DNA of 64,000 nt, taken from positions 4,254,650-4,318,649 of the forward strand of contig NC_090253.1 in NCBI RefSeq assembly GCF_037325665.1, in the 5' to 3' direction. Below are positions 44,171 to 54,482 of this stretch, one piece after another. The DNA comes from Littorina saxatilis. Its lineage: Eukaryota > Mollusca > Gastropoda > Littorinimorpha > Littorinidae. The notes under the pieces were generated by a model. It was given only the letters and a program-made list of their open reading frames with translations. It ran no database searches and was not told where the DNA came from. Within the stretch, counting starts at the first letter, position 1; each line of letters opens with the position of its first letter. A program made the translations under genes and the position numbers.

Positions 44171-44482
44171 ACACTGTTCCGCCGCTTTGGTAATTATGGG
44201 TGTACCCGCGCCGTCGGCAGAGGGATAGTTACAATCACTACTACTCTTTAAAAGTATGGGTTTGTGTGAACCCGCGCAATCGGTAGTGTTTATGTCAATT
44301 AACATAATCAATTAATTTTAATGCTTTGTCATGTACACACTAAAAATTTGCAAACAGAGAGCAAATTAGGTGTGTGAGAGATACTTAAAATTTCAAAACG
44401 ATACCTTTAATGGTTCCAGAGTTACAATGATTTTAGTGTGTCTCTGGGTACAGGTGAACCCAGGAAGCACGGCAAAGGTTAA

Positions 44483-45714
44483 TTCGTAACAGTGAAATAG
44501 TTTCTATTCAAACATAAACTATAGGAACGAAATATGACGATTTTGTTAAGCCTTAAAATACTCATTCGTCGAATCTGATGTTGGATTGTATGTCTGGTGT
44601 TCGAATAAAAAGTTTGGCGGGCCGTCTGAAGCTTGAGATTTGCTTGAAACCCGGAGTGTTCAAATGGTTTCATTGTTATTATTCAAATCATCGAACGCTG
44701 AAGAATTATTATTCTTCGACGAAGTCTGCTTTCACAAATATCTGTTACAAATGAGTTGTTGGCTGTAAAACAAACTCGCTTAATACTTTGATTGGGGTGT
44801 TATCAATAATGTGCCCAAAACGGTCCATATTCACTTTTGTTCCAAGGCCTCGGTCTTGTGTAATGTATGCACTTTATTTATTTGACGCATTGTTCTGACC
44901 ATAGGACTGTCAAATGTCCGATAGTTTTGACATACGGGAGGCAGGTCTTTTGTCGCTTGTTTTTGCACCAAAGACATTTTTTTCCGATATAATTCTATTT
45001 TGAATCCAGATCCAACTGATCTATTTGTCTTCTGTGTCTGGGAACAACACTGCATAATGTGGCGCTTCTAGCTACTGCATTAGAATGTTCGGTTTTCCAC
45101 AGACAAAAAACACAAAACTACAATTACTGAATTCCATGCACAAACTGCTACAACTGAAAAACAAGCGGCAAACCTCTACAGAAAGACAGAGACAGACAGC
45201 AGGGCCGAGGCGCAAGAACCGATAAAGGGTGCCACCCAAACGGGAGAGAAAAAACCGCGGGTTCTGATTCGTTGAAATCACAACACATTTCAGTTTTAAC
45301 CAATCCAACACTGCGGGTGGCTCCCGTTTGGATGGCAATTTTGTCGTGCATCTCAGCCCTGGACAGTCAGACGGTCAGAGATATAATTTTATTCCCCCCT
45401 CTGCTTCTTTCTCTCTGTAAACTTGTAGGGCTAGTTATTTTTCGGTAACTTACCCAACAACCAAAATCACTTACCCAACAACGGGCCTGAATCCTCGATA
45501 GTTCATGGGTAGAGACTGTACACATTGTGGATGTACTTTTTGCGACTCAAAAGTTCAGAACACTAATGTACAAAATATACCTTTCTGGAGCAAACAATAC
45601 AACCATACCGCATTTAAACCAGCAACTACAGGCTTGAACACATGAATCTCAATATAAAATCCATGAGTTTGGTTGTTTTCTGAATTCAGATCTGCCGAGC
45701 ACAATCGTTTATCG
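44483..45714. other. End of copy 1 and spacer before copy 2
   Basis: 44483-44790 matches the end of copy 2. The rest holds a weak inverted pair (CCAAACGGGAG region at 45236 and CTCCCGTTTGG at 45321) and no supported gene. Confidence 0.5.
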
Positions 45715-46412
45715 CTAGCAAGATTCCAAGGAAAAGTAACTCTCATATTTTGTCTAGCGACACGAGTAGTTCCCCTTCCAGATTTCGGCTGCATCGACAA
45801 GACTGCAATCCGACGGTCAGTTTTCAACAATATTTCATTTTATAAGCAGATCACACGCAATCAATTGCAAATATTTAATCAACTTAAAGAATATGCAGCG
45901 GTTTCATACACTATTTTGCCCCAGAAAACTGACCTTCATACAGTTTTTAACGTTGGAACACGGGTGTAAAACTTCGTCTGCTAGTCACATTCGAGGAAAG
46001 AACATTTCCTGAGCGATACCAAAACATGAACAATCTGCCTTTACCGCCACAGCAGAATGACAACATAACTGTGTACTTGATTTTAGTTCAAAACATGGAA
46101 ACTGACAAAAAGTGTTAACGGAATTGAATGATTTGCACGGAACTATGCAACCGCGCATTAATCGATCGCCTGCGCAGGTAGACTGGTTGGGTGAATATGA
46201 TTCGATCAAACTTTCGCACAAAAACTCCTCTTTTCTTTGAATAACTGAAGAAAGGAGGAATAAAGAGGTTACATACCTCGTCTCAGTGATTATCAAAAAT
46301 AATGGTCTCTGTTCGCGGTCATGAAAAAGCTCGCTGAAGCTCGCATTTTTCATGATCCGCTAACTTCGACCATTATTTTTGATAATCACTGAGACTCGGC
46401 ATGTAACCTCTA
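45715..46412 (-). repeat. Hairpin-ended repeat, copy B (inverted)
   Basis: Inverted counterpart of 33866-34560, with its hairpin at 46264-46412 ending about 20 bp before the start of duplicate block 2. The two copies face each other across 11 kb containing receptor duplicate 1. Confidence 0.7.
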
Positions 46413-46570
46413 CGTCATCTATACACCTGTAGAGAGAGATGATATTGTCTCGGCAAACCTGGACTCAAAGTGTTCTCGCACTTTCCCGTCACGAGGTTCT
46501 GGCAGGCCAAGACTTGTACAAGACAGCGGAAGTTAATTTGCGTCATTGTTTTCGGCATCATTTTCCAGAA

Positions 46571-46610
46571 TGACGTCAAAGTCCTGTGATGTCTTGTGGA
46601 TTCAATAAAA
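46571..46610 (+). promoter_or_regulatory. Candidate promoter: CRE and TATA-like box (copy 2)
   Basis: Same TGACGTCA and TTCAATAAAA as before duplicate 1, at the same distance from the ATG at 46651. Confidence 0.35.
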
Positions 46611-46650
46611 AGACAACACGAACATAGTCAGTGTACACTCGGAATGAGCA

Positions 46651-49600
46651 ATGTACGAATGGAAAATCTTCACGGCAAGTTCAGTGCTGCGTTTTCTAGT
46701 TCTTAGCTTCATAGTCAAACGCACACTTTCTGACTCCGGACTACACTACGTCATACAAACCAAAACATTTGATTTGTACAGTGACAGAATATCTTCATCA
46801 CGTGTTTCACTTCCTTCTGCTGCATTTTGTCAAGCCTTGCTTTGCACGACATTTACTCAGACGATAGCAAATTCATCTTGGCCGACACTTTCGGGAACAC
46901 GCCAAGACCTCAACAACCGCCACAGGACTTCAACGGAAAATAATTACCAGCAGCTGAAGGAAAACACGTGTACTAGGGCCTCAACTATCAATAATTCATG
47001 CTGTGCCGTTTTGAAAACAGTAGTGACGCAAATTCAAACATTGTTCGAAGTAGCCAACCGTGTGCGAAAGTATGTGTACATGACATGTAGTTACTCTCGT
47101 AGATGGACAAACTCTCTAGATACCACAGTCCCTGCTGTCTCCAACGTGTTTGAAAACATAGAGTCACGTGGAAGGTTGCTTGCGTCGAATTTGTGCGTTG
47201 GGTGTGCTCGGACGGAAATCTGTCAAAACGCCGTTGTAAAAGCTACAAATGTTCATGTGCAGTCAACGCAACAAGTTGAGTTTGAAGCATTAGATGAAGA
47301 TAATCACCTGAGAAGTCTAGTTGTGCTAAGTGGTCAAAACTTGCAGCTTATTGCTGCTAAAACAGGTCATCAAAGTGTGCCAGTTGTGTTCTTCCTCCTA
47401 AAATCTTCAGACGCATTCTTTGCAAGGGACTTGCACAGTGTGTCAAGGGAAAGTCTGCCGGTTTCAAGGGATGTAACCCTGTTGAGTTGTATCATCATTG
47501 TGTCTGTATCCGTTCCTCGCCCAAATCTCTCACACCCTGTGAACTTAATTTTCGCTCACCACAGGAACATCAAGTCATCAGAAAGAGCGCAGTGTGTGTT
47601 CTGGAACACATCCACACATACATGGTCGAGGCAAGGCTGCTGGCATCTCTCATTCAACGCCAGTCACAGTCATTGCCAGTGTAACCATCTTTCCTCCTTC
47701 GCTGTTCTCATGAGCCCGCGCTACTTTGAAGACAACGGCAACACACAGACTATACTCACCGAAATCGGTATCACCCTGTCCATGGTCAGCCTGATGCTAG
47801 GACTGGCCACCTTCATCTATTTCCCCCGCCTGAGGGACGCGCGAGGTTTGGCACACGTGAACCTGATGGGCTGCCTGCAGGCGGGCTACGTCATCTTTAT
47901 TATCGGCATCGACCGCGTGGAGCACGACGTGGGCTGTGCCTTGGTGGCCGTCTTGCTACACTACGCCTTCATGTGCGCTTTCTTCTGGATGCTGGTGGAA
48001 GGCACGTTGGTCTTCATGCTGCTGGCCCTGCCCATAATCAACCGTAATATCGCCTCGCATGCCACGCTGTCTGCCACTGTCTACGCCGTTGCCTATGGAG
48101 CCCCCTTGCTCATTGTCTTCGTCTCTGCGTCTGTGGGCATCGAGGGCTACGGAACGGACAAGTACTGCTGGCTGAGTCCTGAGAGAGGACTGATCTGGAG
48201 CTTCCTGGGCCCGGCCGTTGCCATCCTCTTCCTCAACACGCTGGTTTTAGTGATAGCCATCCTCGCCATGCTGAAGCACGCGGCCCATTCGACAGCCATT
48301 AAGAACCGCACATGTTTGCTCAAGATGAGGATCTGGCTCACCGGAGTTTCCATGCTGGTGGTGGTCATAGGCATCTTCTGGATCAGCGGAATTTTCAGCT
48401 ACGTTAACAATGCTTTCGCCTACCTCTTCGTCGTTGCCAACGCCTTTCAAGGGTTCTACATTTTCGTGCTGTATTGTGTGCTAAACGCCAAAGCGATTGC
48501 AGAATATCAAAGGCTGCTGGGCAAGACCAGGCGGGTGCCGGGCTGGATTGTTTCTCTTCATGGGATCAACAAGTTCGGAGCACCGAGTGCAACACACACC
48601 GACTTTGACCTGGTATTGTTTGGAGTCATGGCGGCACAGGTACAAGAACATAGCAGTCAACCCAAGATCGAGACACAAAAGAGGGTCGGTAAGTATGGCT
48701 GGTTGATGGGAATAATGTTTGGTTTTGGAGCCGATGATCTTGACACAGATACAAGTCCTCGCAGGCCACTATCTTTATTTCGTACGTTGTTGACGAGGTT
48801 GGTTGACACTGTGAACTATGCAACCAAAGTTGACATTCCAGAGGACTCAGAGTCAGACAGAGATATGCAAAATGTATTGTCAATGCCCACCATATTTCAT
48901 ATTCGTGGAGGAGAGCCAGTAAATTCTACCAATACCACCCGAGCTACTGACGAGTCATCAGAAATTGAAATTCCTCAGATAAAGAAGCCACTGAGTAATG
49001 AACTAGGCGCTGATCTCCATAGGAAAGCATCACGACAGTCACTGACTCCAGAAAGTAATGGAAGTGATAAGAGTTACCAGTCGATAGGTTGTTGGGAGAT
49101 GGTTGAATGGGATGTGAACTGTGACTCAATCAATTTGTTGGAAAGCAAGGCAAATAAAGGTGAACGTTTGGGAATGACAGAATGTCAGAAAGAACAAGAA
49201 TCGCCCTTTAAAAACAAGCCTGTAACATGCCAAACACTCACAGGGCAGAGCGCAACGCCTGGAGTTCCAAGCGGTTCGCTTTGTGTTGGTGAATTATCGG
49301 AGGATGTCGACACAGAGAACTCACAAACTCTAACAGAATATTTACTATCACACGTGGTTGGGTCAACAAGCAGCGAGCCTGACCACCCAGTAAAGATGCC
49401 GGCTGTGAGTTCACAAACAAACATCACTCACCAGTCCAACACATTACACGCAGAAACATCCCAGGAAGTGGAAAATTCCTCTAAATCAAAATTCAAGGCT
49501 TTCGTCAAAAGAATAACTGGCTCAAAGGATAAACACCCTGCAGTAATCTTAGATCCCACAATGACGGACCAGCACACAACTCACGGGAAGGTCAGCATCG

Positions 49601-49737
49601 AGGAAAACGATGATTCGGCGTCCTTGGGCAACATAGCAAGCGCTGAATCGAGAGAGATTATGTGGTCTCTGGGTCACAACTCTATCACATCACTCATGTC
49701 ACAGCTGTCGAGGGAAAACGAGCCCATACAGGAATAA
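46651..49737 (+). CDS. Adhesion-family G-protein-coupled receptor, duplicate 2
   Basis: A 1028-residue frame with the same domains and positions as 37341-40409: signal peptide, GAIN-like ectodomain, GPS (C315 ... CNHLSSFA, cleavage L347/S348), seven membrane segments to about 618, and a long tail. Against duplicate 1 it has +2, +5 and -1 residue indels, all in the tail and all in frame, and about 40 substitutions, again mostly in the tail, so the ectodomain and membrane part look conserved by selection or are simply too young to differ. WIIG in TM6 of duplicate 1 is WISG here. The same short upstream overlapping frame is present. Ligand and coupling are unknown. Confidence 0.92.
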   Translation: MYEWKIFTASSVLRFLVLSFIVKRTLSDSGLHYVIQTKTFDLYSDRISSSRVSLPSAAFCQALLCTTFTQTIANSSWPTLSGTRQDLNNRHRTSTENNYQQLKENTCTRASTINNSCCAVLKTVVTQIQTLFEVANRVRKYVYMTCSYSRRWTNSLDTTVPAVSNVFENIESRGRLLASNLCVGCARTEICQNAVVKATNVHVQSTQQVEFEALDEDNHLRSLVVLSGQNLQLIAAKTGHQSVPVVFFLLKSSDAFFARDLHSVSRESLPVSRDVTLLSCIIIVSVSVPRPNLSHPVNLIFAHHRNIKSSERAQCVFWNTSTHTWSRQGCWHLSFNASHSHCQCNHLSSFAVLMSPRYFEDNGNTQTILTEIGITLSMVSLMLGLATFIYFPRLRDARGLAHVNLMGCLQAGYVIFIIGIDRVEHDVGCALVAVLLHYAFMCAFFWMLVEGTLVFMLLALPIINRNIASHATLSATVYAVAYGAPLLIVFVSASVGIEGYGTDKYCWLSPERGLIWSFLGPAVAILFLNTLVLVIAILAMLKHAAHSTAIKNRTCLLKMRIWLTGVSMLVVVIGIFWISGIFSYVNNAFAYLFVVANAFQGFYIFVLYCVLNAKAIAEYQRLLGKTRRVPGWIVSLHGINKFGAPSATHTDFDLVLFGVMAAQVQEHSSQPKIETQKRVGKYGWLMGIMFGFGADDLDTDTSPRRPLSLFRTLLTRLVDTVNYATKVDIPEDSESDRDMQNVLSMPTIFHIRGGEPVNSTNTTRATDESSEIEIPQIKKPLSNELGADLHRKASRQSLTPESNGSDKSYQSIGCWEMVEWDVNCDSINLLESKANKGERLGMTECQKEQESPFKNKPVTCQTLTGQSATPGVPSGSLCVGELSEDVDTENSQTLTEYLLSHVVGSTSSEPDHPVKMPAVSSQTNITHQSNTLHAETSQEVENSSKSKFKAFVKRITGSKDKHPAVILDPTMTDQHTTHGKVSIEENDDSASLGNIASAESREIMWSLGHNSITSLMSQLSRENEPIQE

Positions 49738-50202
49738 GTCTCTCCGATATACAGACTGAGCGTCAGGAGCTCACGCCTTCTCGCGAAGATGTCAAACATA
49801 AACCATCCAAAAGATAACCAAAAGTTCTTCCAGGAGATTCAGGAACACAGAGTGTTAGCAGCGGAGTCACAGCAATCATCGACTCCGCAGGAACTTTACA
49901 AGAGATATATCTCCAAGGGAGAACTGCCCCAAACAGAGATGCAGACAATTGATGAAAGACTTGAGTTGGACACGGTCCAGGAACAGAGCCGTGGTCTTTT
50001 TCAAACAATCTGGCCACAAGACACGGAAGTCACGACAGATGCGGTTAAAGAAAAACAGCCAGTGCCTGTCGTCTCAGAGGACGAAACCAATACAGTCGAA
50101 GCTGAAAGCAGCGCAGCGAGAACAGGGTCGAGACTGAAGGCCCAGTTTCGGAAGACTTCTCCCATAAAAAGGATACCACAGCGCTTTCCAACTACAGAAT
50201 GA
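49738..50202 (+). CDS. In-frame post-stop extension of duplicate 2
   Basis: After the single TAA at 49735-49737 the receptor frame stays open for 154 codons to a stop at 50202. An internal ATG at 49789 would give 137 residues. The text is hydrophilic, with acidic stretches and a basic end (SRLKAQFRKTSPIKRIPQRF) that resembles the basic motifs of the receptor tails. It could be a lost tail, a read-through or spliced extension, or a separate small protein. The broken state of the copy in block 1 favours recent loss. Confidence 0.35.
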   Translation, partial: VSPIYRLSVRSSRLLAKMSNINHPKDNQKFFQEIQEHRVLAAESQQSSTPQELYKRYISKGELPQTEMQTIDERLELDTVQEQSRGLFQTIWPQDTEVTTDAVKEKQPVPVVSEDETNTVEAESSAARTGSRLKAQFRKTSPIKRIPQRFPTTE

Positions 50203-50409
50203 TGTTTCAGAGAAGGTGCGCAAAGTGATGGAAGCGATGCCTCGACCAGCCAATGGAAAGAAAATCTCGCTCGAGCAGTTAAAGGCATGAAGAAGTCCAA
50301 AGTGCCAACACAGCATAAACAGACACACGAACACGAAAATGGTGCAACTAAAGAAGACAATACTGTACTCAACCTCTCACGCATCCTGCACAGACACAGA
50401 GGAACAAAG

Positions 50410-50511
50410 AAACCAACAAAGGCGCAACCGACAAGTAAGCCCTAAACCGACAAAGGCGCAACCGACAAGTAAGCCCTAAACCAACAAAGGCGCAACCGAC
50501 AAGTAAGCCCT
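50410..50511. repeat. 34-bp minisatellite, three units
   Basis: Counterpart of the six-unit array at 41096-41299. Confidence 0.95.
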
Positions 50512-50933
50512 AAACCAAAGAAGCAGCCTAGACAGACACAAGAGCAACTGGCAGACGACAAGGGTGAGGCCAAAGCTGGATAAGAACAAAGCAAGCCCCA
50601 AACCGATAAAACAGTCTCCGCAGACACAAAAGAATCCGGCAGACGAAAAAGTAACAGCACTAACAATAAAAATCTAAACAACGAAGTGACTGTGGTAAGA
50701 TGAACAAAGTTAAAAAACCAAAGGAATACTGTACTCACCAATACAAGAACGGGACAAGACGGTACGATTTTTCGCTTGTGGAAGCTTCATCAGGAAAAAC
50801 AAGAACACAAAAGACAACAAAAAGCAGACGCAACACGGAACGAACAAGGTTTGAAAGAAAATGGAGGGGAAACACTAACACTATCATGACTATGACAGTT
50901 TCGCATAATGCTGAAAAGAAAACAGATGTTTGA

Positions 50934-50962
50934 TGGTTTTTGGGTTTTAATGTCCCTTCGGC
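50934..50962 (-). mobile_element. 29-bp micro-retroposon with 12-bp target duplication
   Basis: The 29-bp insert starts TGGTTTTTGGGTTTTAATGT and is bounded by ACAGATGTTTGA at 50922-50933 and 50963-50974. Duplicate block 1 shows the empty site with one ACAGATGTTTGA (about 41597). On the - strand it reads GGGACATTAAAACCCAAAAA + CCA, the tail end of a retroposon whose longer relative, with (CCAA)n, is at about 53421-53480. Confidence 0.85.
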
Positions 50963-51319
50963 ACAGATGTTTGAAAATGGTAGGCAAGAAAGGAAGAAAT
51001 AGCAAAGCAATAAGTGGCTACATGCTTCAGTAACTCCAGAAAGTTGAGATCGAACTAGGCTTACTACTCACCTTTGCTGGGTGAGAGTATCGCAGATGAA
51101 AGCGTTTGAGGACGCCAAATGCTACTTGACACTGTTCACAATTGAATGGAGTGAAGATAACCAAAATAAGGTTTTATATTCCATGTTATTCCATGTTATT
51201 TCACGATAAAGATAACCAAAATAAGGTTTATATTCCATGTTATTTAATGATCCGCTAACTTCCACAAATATTCTTAATATCCGCTGATACTCGGTGTGTA
51301 ACCTCTACATAAAAAACAA

Positions 51320-51484
<165 letters not shown>

Positions 51485-51869
51485 ACAAGTATGTAGTGCA
51501 ACATTTAATTCGTTTGACATATTACCGTGAAATAGTTTCAATTCAAACATAAACTATAGGAACGAAATATGACGATCTTTTTTAAGCCTTAAAATACTCA
51601 TTCGTCGAATCCGATGTTGGATTGTATGTCTGGTGTTCGAATAAAAAGTTTGGCGGGCCGTCTGAAGCTTGAGATTTGCTTGAAACCCGGAGTGTTCAAA
51701 TGGTTTCATTGTTATTATTCAAATCATCGAACGCTGAAGAATTATTATTCTTCGACGAAGTCTGCTTTCACAAATATCTGTGTTACAAATGAGTTGTTGG
51801 CTGTAAAACAAACTCGCTTAATACTTTGATCGAAATAATCCATTATCAGCTGTCAATTCATGAAGATTA

Positions 51870-52123
51870 GGCCCCCCCCCCCAAAAAAAAGAGTCTGTTT
51901 ACGGTATCCCGACCGACCCTATTTTTTCGCGCGACCCCAGACTTTTTTTTTGGCATTTGGGAATTTTTTTTTTTTAAATTAAAAAAGAAAAAAAAAGTCT
52001 TTGCTTTTTGGCAAAATAACTTAAAAATATGTTTAAAAAAAATATATATAAAAAAAAATCCCGACCTACCGACCCTATTTTTTTTTGCCTATGTTACCGT
52101 AAACAGATTTTTTTTTTTTTGCC
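51870..52123. mobile_element. Harbinger-like MITE
   Basis: Starts GGCC and ends GCC (inverted GGC), with GTCTGTTTACGGTA and its inverted copy TACCGTAAACAGA near the ends and TTA at 51867-51869 and 52124-52126. CCCGACC/CCGACCCTATTTTTT motifs recur inside. Same family as 55727-55962. Confidence 0.75.
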
Positions 52124-52221
52124 TTATCGTTTTGTGTGAGAGAAGTGGAAGAATGGGAAGCATTTCCAAAGGAATGCAGCCGCATGCTTGTAAATATGTC
52201 ATTGAATTATCTATCTATACT

Positions 52222-53062
52222 AAGCGTAAGGCGAAAATACAACATTTAGTCAAGCTGTCGTCCTCACAGAATGAAACGGAACGCACTGCCTTTTTTTTTC
52301 TCTCACCAAGACCGTATACTCGAATCATCGTTAGTCAACCGCTCGTGGCAAAGGCAGTGAAATTGACAGCCAGAATAGCGCGGTACTGGTTGCGCTGAGC
52401 AGGATAGCACACTTTTCTGTATATCTGTTCTTTTTAACTTTCTGAGCATGTTTTTAATTCAAATATATTATATCTATATGTTTTTGGAATCAGGAACCGA
52501 CAAGGAAGAAGATGAAATTGTTTTTAAATGGATTCCGGAAATTTACTTTTTTTCATAATTTTCGTATACTTAATTTTCAGATTTGAATCCTAATATGACA
52601 TATTTATATGTTTTGGGAATTAAAAAAATGATGAAGAATAAGATGACATTTTTTGGGATCGTTTTACAAAAACATAATTTTAATTACAATTTTTAGATTT
52701 TTAATGACCAAACTCATTAATAAATTTGTAAGCCTCCAAGATTAAATACAATACCAAAGTCCGGCCTTCGTCGAAGATTACATGACCAAAATTTCAATCC
52801 ATTTGATCGAAAAATGAGGGCGTGACAGTGCGGCCTCAACTTTTACAAAAAACGGATATGACGTCATCAAAGATATATCCAAAAAAAAGAAAAAAACGTC
52901 CGGGAATATCATACTCAGGAACTCTCATGTAAAGTTTCATGAAGATCGGTCCAGTAGATTTCTCTGAATCGCTCTACACACACACACACACACATACACC
53001 ACGACCCTCGTTTCGATTCCCCATCTATGTTAAAACATTTAGTCAAAACTTGACTAAATGTA
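52222..53062 (-). mobile_element. Helentron-like repeat, diverged copy 4
   Basis: An older inverted copy of the 0.85-kb family, with the same ends and a CA microsatellite (52975-52994). Confidence 0.75.
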
Positions 53063-53947
53063 AAAATGGATGTTTGTATGTGTCTGTGTGTCTGTCTGTC
53101 AGTGGTCGCCATACCTCAGAGATGGCAAAAGGTAAGGACGAGATATTGTGCATGCACACTGCCCAGGAGCCACAGATGTGCACCTGGGTTTTAGTTTCTC
53201 CAGAAATTGTTTCCTTTCTCGGATAATGACCCTCCCAATTGTTGAATACAGCATATGCAGTGCAAGGGAGGTAACTCTTGCTTTGTTATCCATGGAAGGG
53301 AGGTAACTCTTATCATACCAGCAGACCGTGTCATTCATTCTCAAGGGGTGTAATATGATCAGTTGAACCTGCTGCTCGATTATCTGAGATCAAAAACACC
53401 CGGGCGAAGCGGGGCCCTGACTGGTTGGTTGGTTGGTTTTTGGGGTTTAATGTCTCTTCAGCAGATGCTAGCTGCTATTCGAGACCGGGCCCTGACTGCT
53501 AGTCAACAATAAAGGTACCCTCCTCGTGAAAATAGGTGAGCTCACCGTCTCCGATCTGGCCAGACTTGTACAGGGGATACGACCATCCCTCCACTTGGTC
53601 ACATACCAAAAAATAACCCCCTGACTGCGTGCTGTGGTGAGTTGGAACTTGTTGAAAAATTATTTCCTTTTTACGATATTACTATATTAGTTCATCTTAA
53701 AATTTAAAAAAAAAATGTGTACAGAGAGCACTCACGCTCTTCATTTGTGATATGTGACAAAGTGGAGGGATGGTCTTGTCCCCATGGCAAAGTCTGACCA
53801 GATGTGAAACAAGGTAAGCCCAACTTCACGAAAAAGAGTGCGCCTTTAGAAGTACTGTAACCTCTTTTGAGTACTCACACATATTCAGTATGAACCAAGG
53901 TATTCCTAACTCTGAGTGTTTTTCTTTGTATTGTGGAATGTTCGCTG
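53063..53947. other. Non-coding stretch with a (GGTT)n retroposon tail
   Basis: Contains a doubled GGGAGGTAACTCTT motif (53269, 53291) and, at about 53421-53480, a (TTGG)n tract followed by TTTTTGGGGTTTAATGTCTC, a relative of the 29-bp insert at 50934. No gene is seen. Confidence 0.5.
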
Positions 53948-54482
53948 TTTGATTGTTATTATATGAAGTCTTATATCGCGGGCGTATCTCCAGAGTCGGA
54001 CTCAAGGCGCAGGGATCTATTTATGCCGTGTGAGATGGAATTTTTTGACTCAATACATCACGCATTTACATCGACCAGCAGATCGCAGCCATTTCGGCGC
54101 ATATCCTACTTTTCACGGCCTATTATTCCAAGTCACACGGGTATTTTGGTGGACATTTTTTTTATCTATGCCTATACAATTTTGCCAGGAAAGACCCTTT
54201 TGTCCCCGTCGCGATATAACCTTGAATGGTTGAAAACGACGTTAAACACCAAATAAAGAAAGAAAGAAACCCTTTTGTCAATCGTGGGATCTTTAACGTG
54301 CACACCCCAAAGTAGTGTACACGAAGGGACCTCAGTTTTTCGTCTCATCCGAAAGACTAGCACTTGAACCCACCACCTAGGTTAGGAAAGGGGGGAGAAA
54401 ATTGCTAACGCCCTGACCCAGGGTCGAACTCGCAACCTCTCGCTTCCGAGCGCAAGTGCGTTACCACTCGGCCACCCAGTCC
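53948..54482 (-). mobile_element. tRNA-derived SINE with a nested micro-retroposon
   Basis: On the - strand the head is GGACTGGGTGGCCGAGTGGT (A box) with B box GAGTTCGACCC; the body shares the GGATCTTTAACGTGCACAC region with the SINE at 15650. The 3' end holds GCGATATAAGACTTCATATA. A 64-bp element (54205-54268) is inserted in the body. The head is not a real tRNA gene: it is fused to the SINE body. Confidence 0.85.
54205..54268 (+). mobile_element. 64-bp micro-retroposon with 11-bp target duplication
   Basis: Starts CCCGTCGCGATATAACC, ends AAATAAAGAAAGAAAGAA, and is bounded by ACCCTTTTGTC at 54194-54204 and 54269-54279. The uninterrupted host sequence, GGAAAGACCCTTTTGTCAAT, is seen in the other SINE at about 15839. 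Confidence 0.9.

Larger units (their letters stand above)
42180..44478. mobile_element. piggyBac-like element filled with GA satellite
   Basis: The ends are CCTTTGCCGG and, inverted, CCTTTGCCGT, each next to TTAA (42176-42179 and 44479-44482). The paralogous block shows the empty site ACATTTAATTCG at about 51505. CCTTTGCC-type ends with TTAA duplication fit the piggyBac superfamily. Subterminal GGGTTCA/TGAACCC motifs recur at both ends. The inside is nearly all GA-rich satellite; there is no transposase. Confidence 0.85.
36999..44790 (+). repeat. Segmental duplication, copy 1
   Basis: This block matches 46431-51829 in direct orientation, from GAGAGAGATGAT through the receptor gene to CTCGCTTAATACTTTGAT. 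Compared with copy 2 it has about 115 extra bp near 37015-37130, three more 34-bp repeat units (41096-41299) and a 2.3-kb transposon (42180-44478), and lacks the 29-bp micro-retroposon of copy 2. Confidence 0.9.

Noticed and set aside
54405-54482. tRNA-like sequence on the - strand (Ser/Leu style)
   Set aside because: Head of the SINE at 53948-54482.
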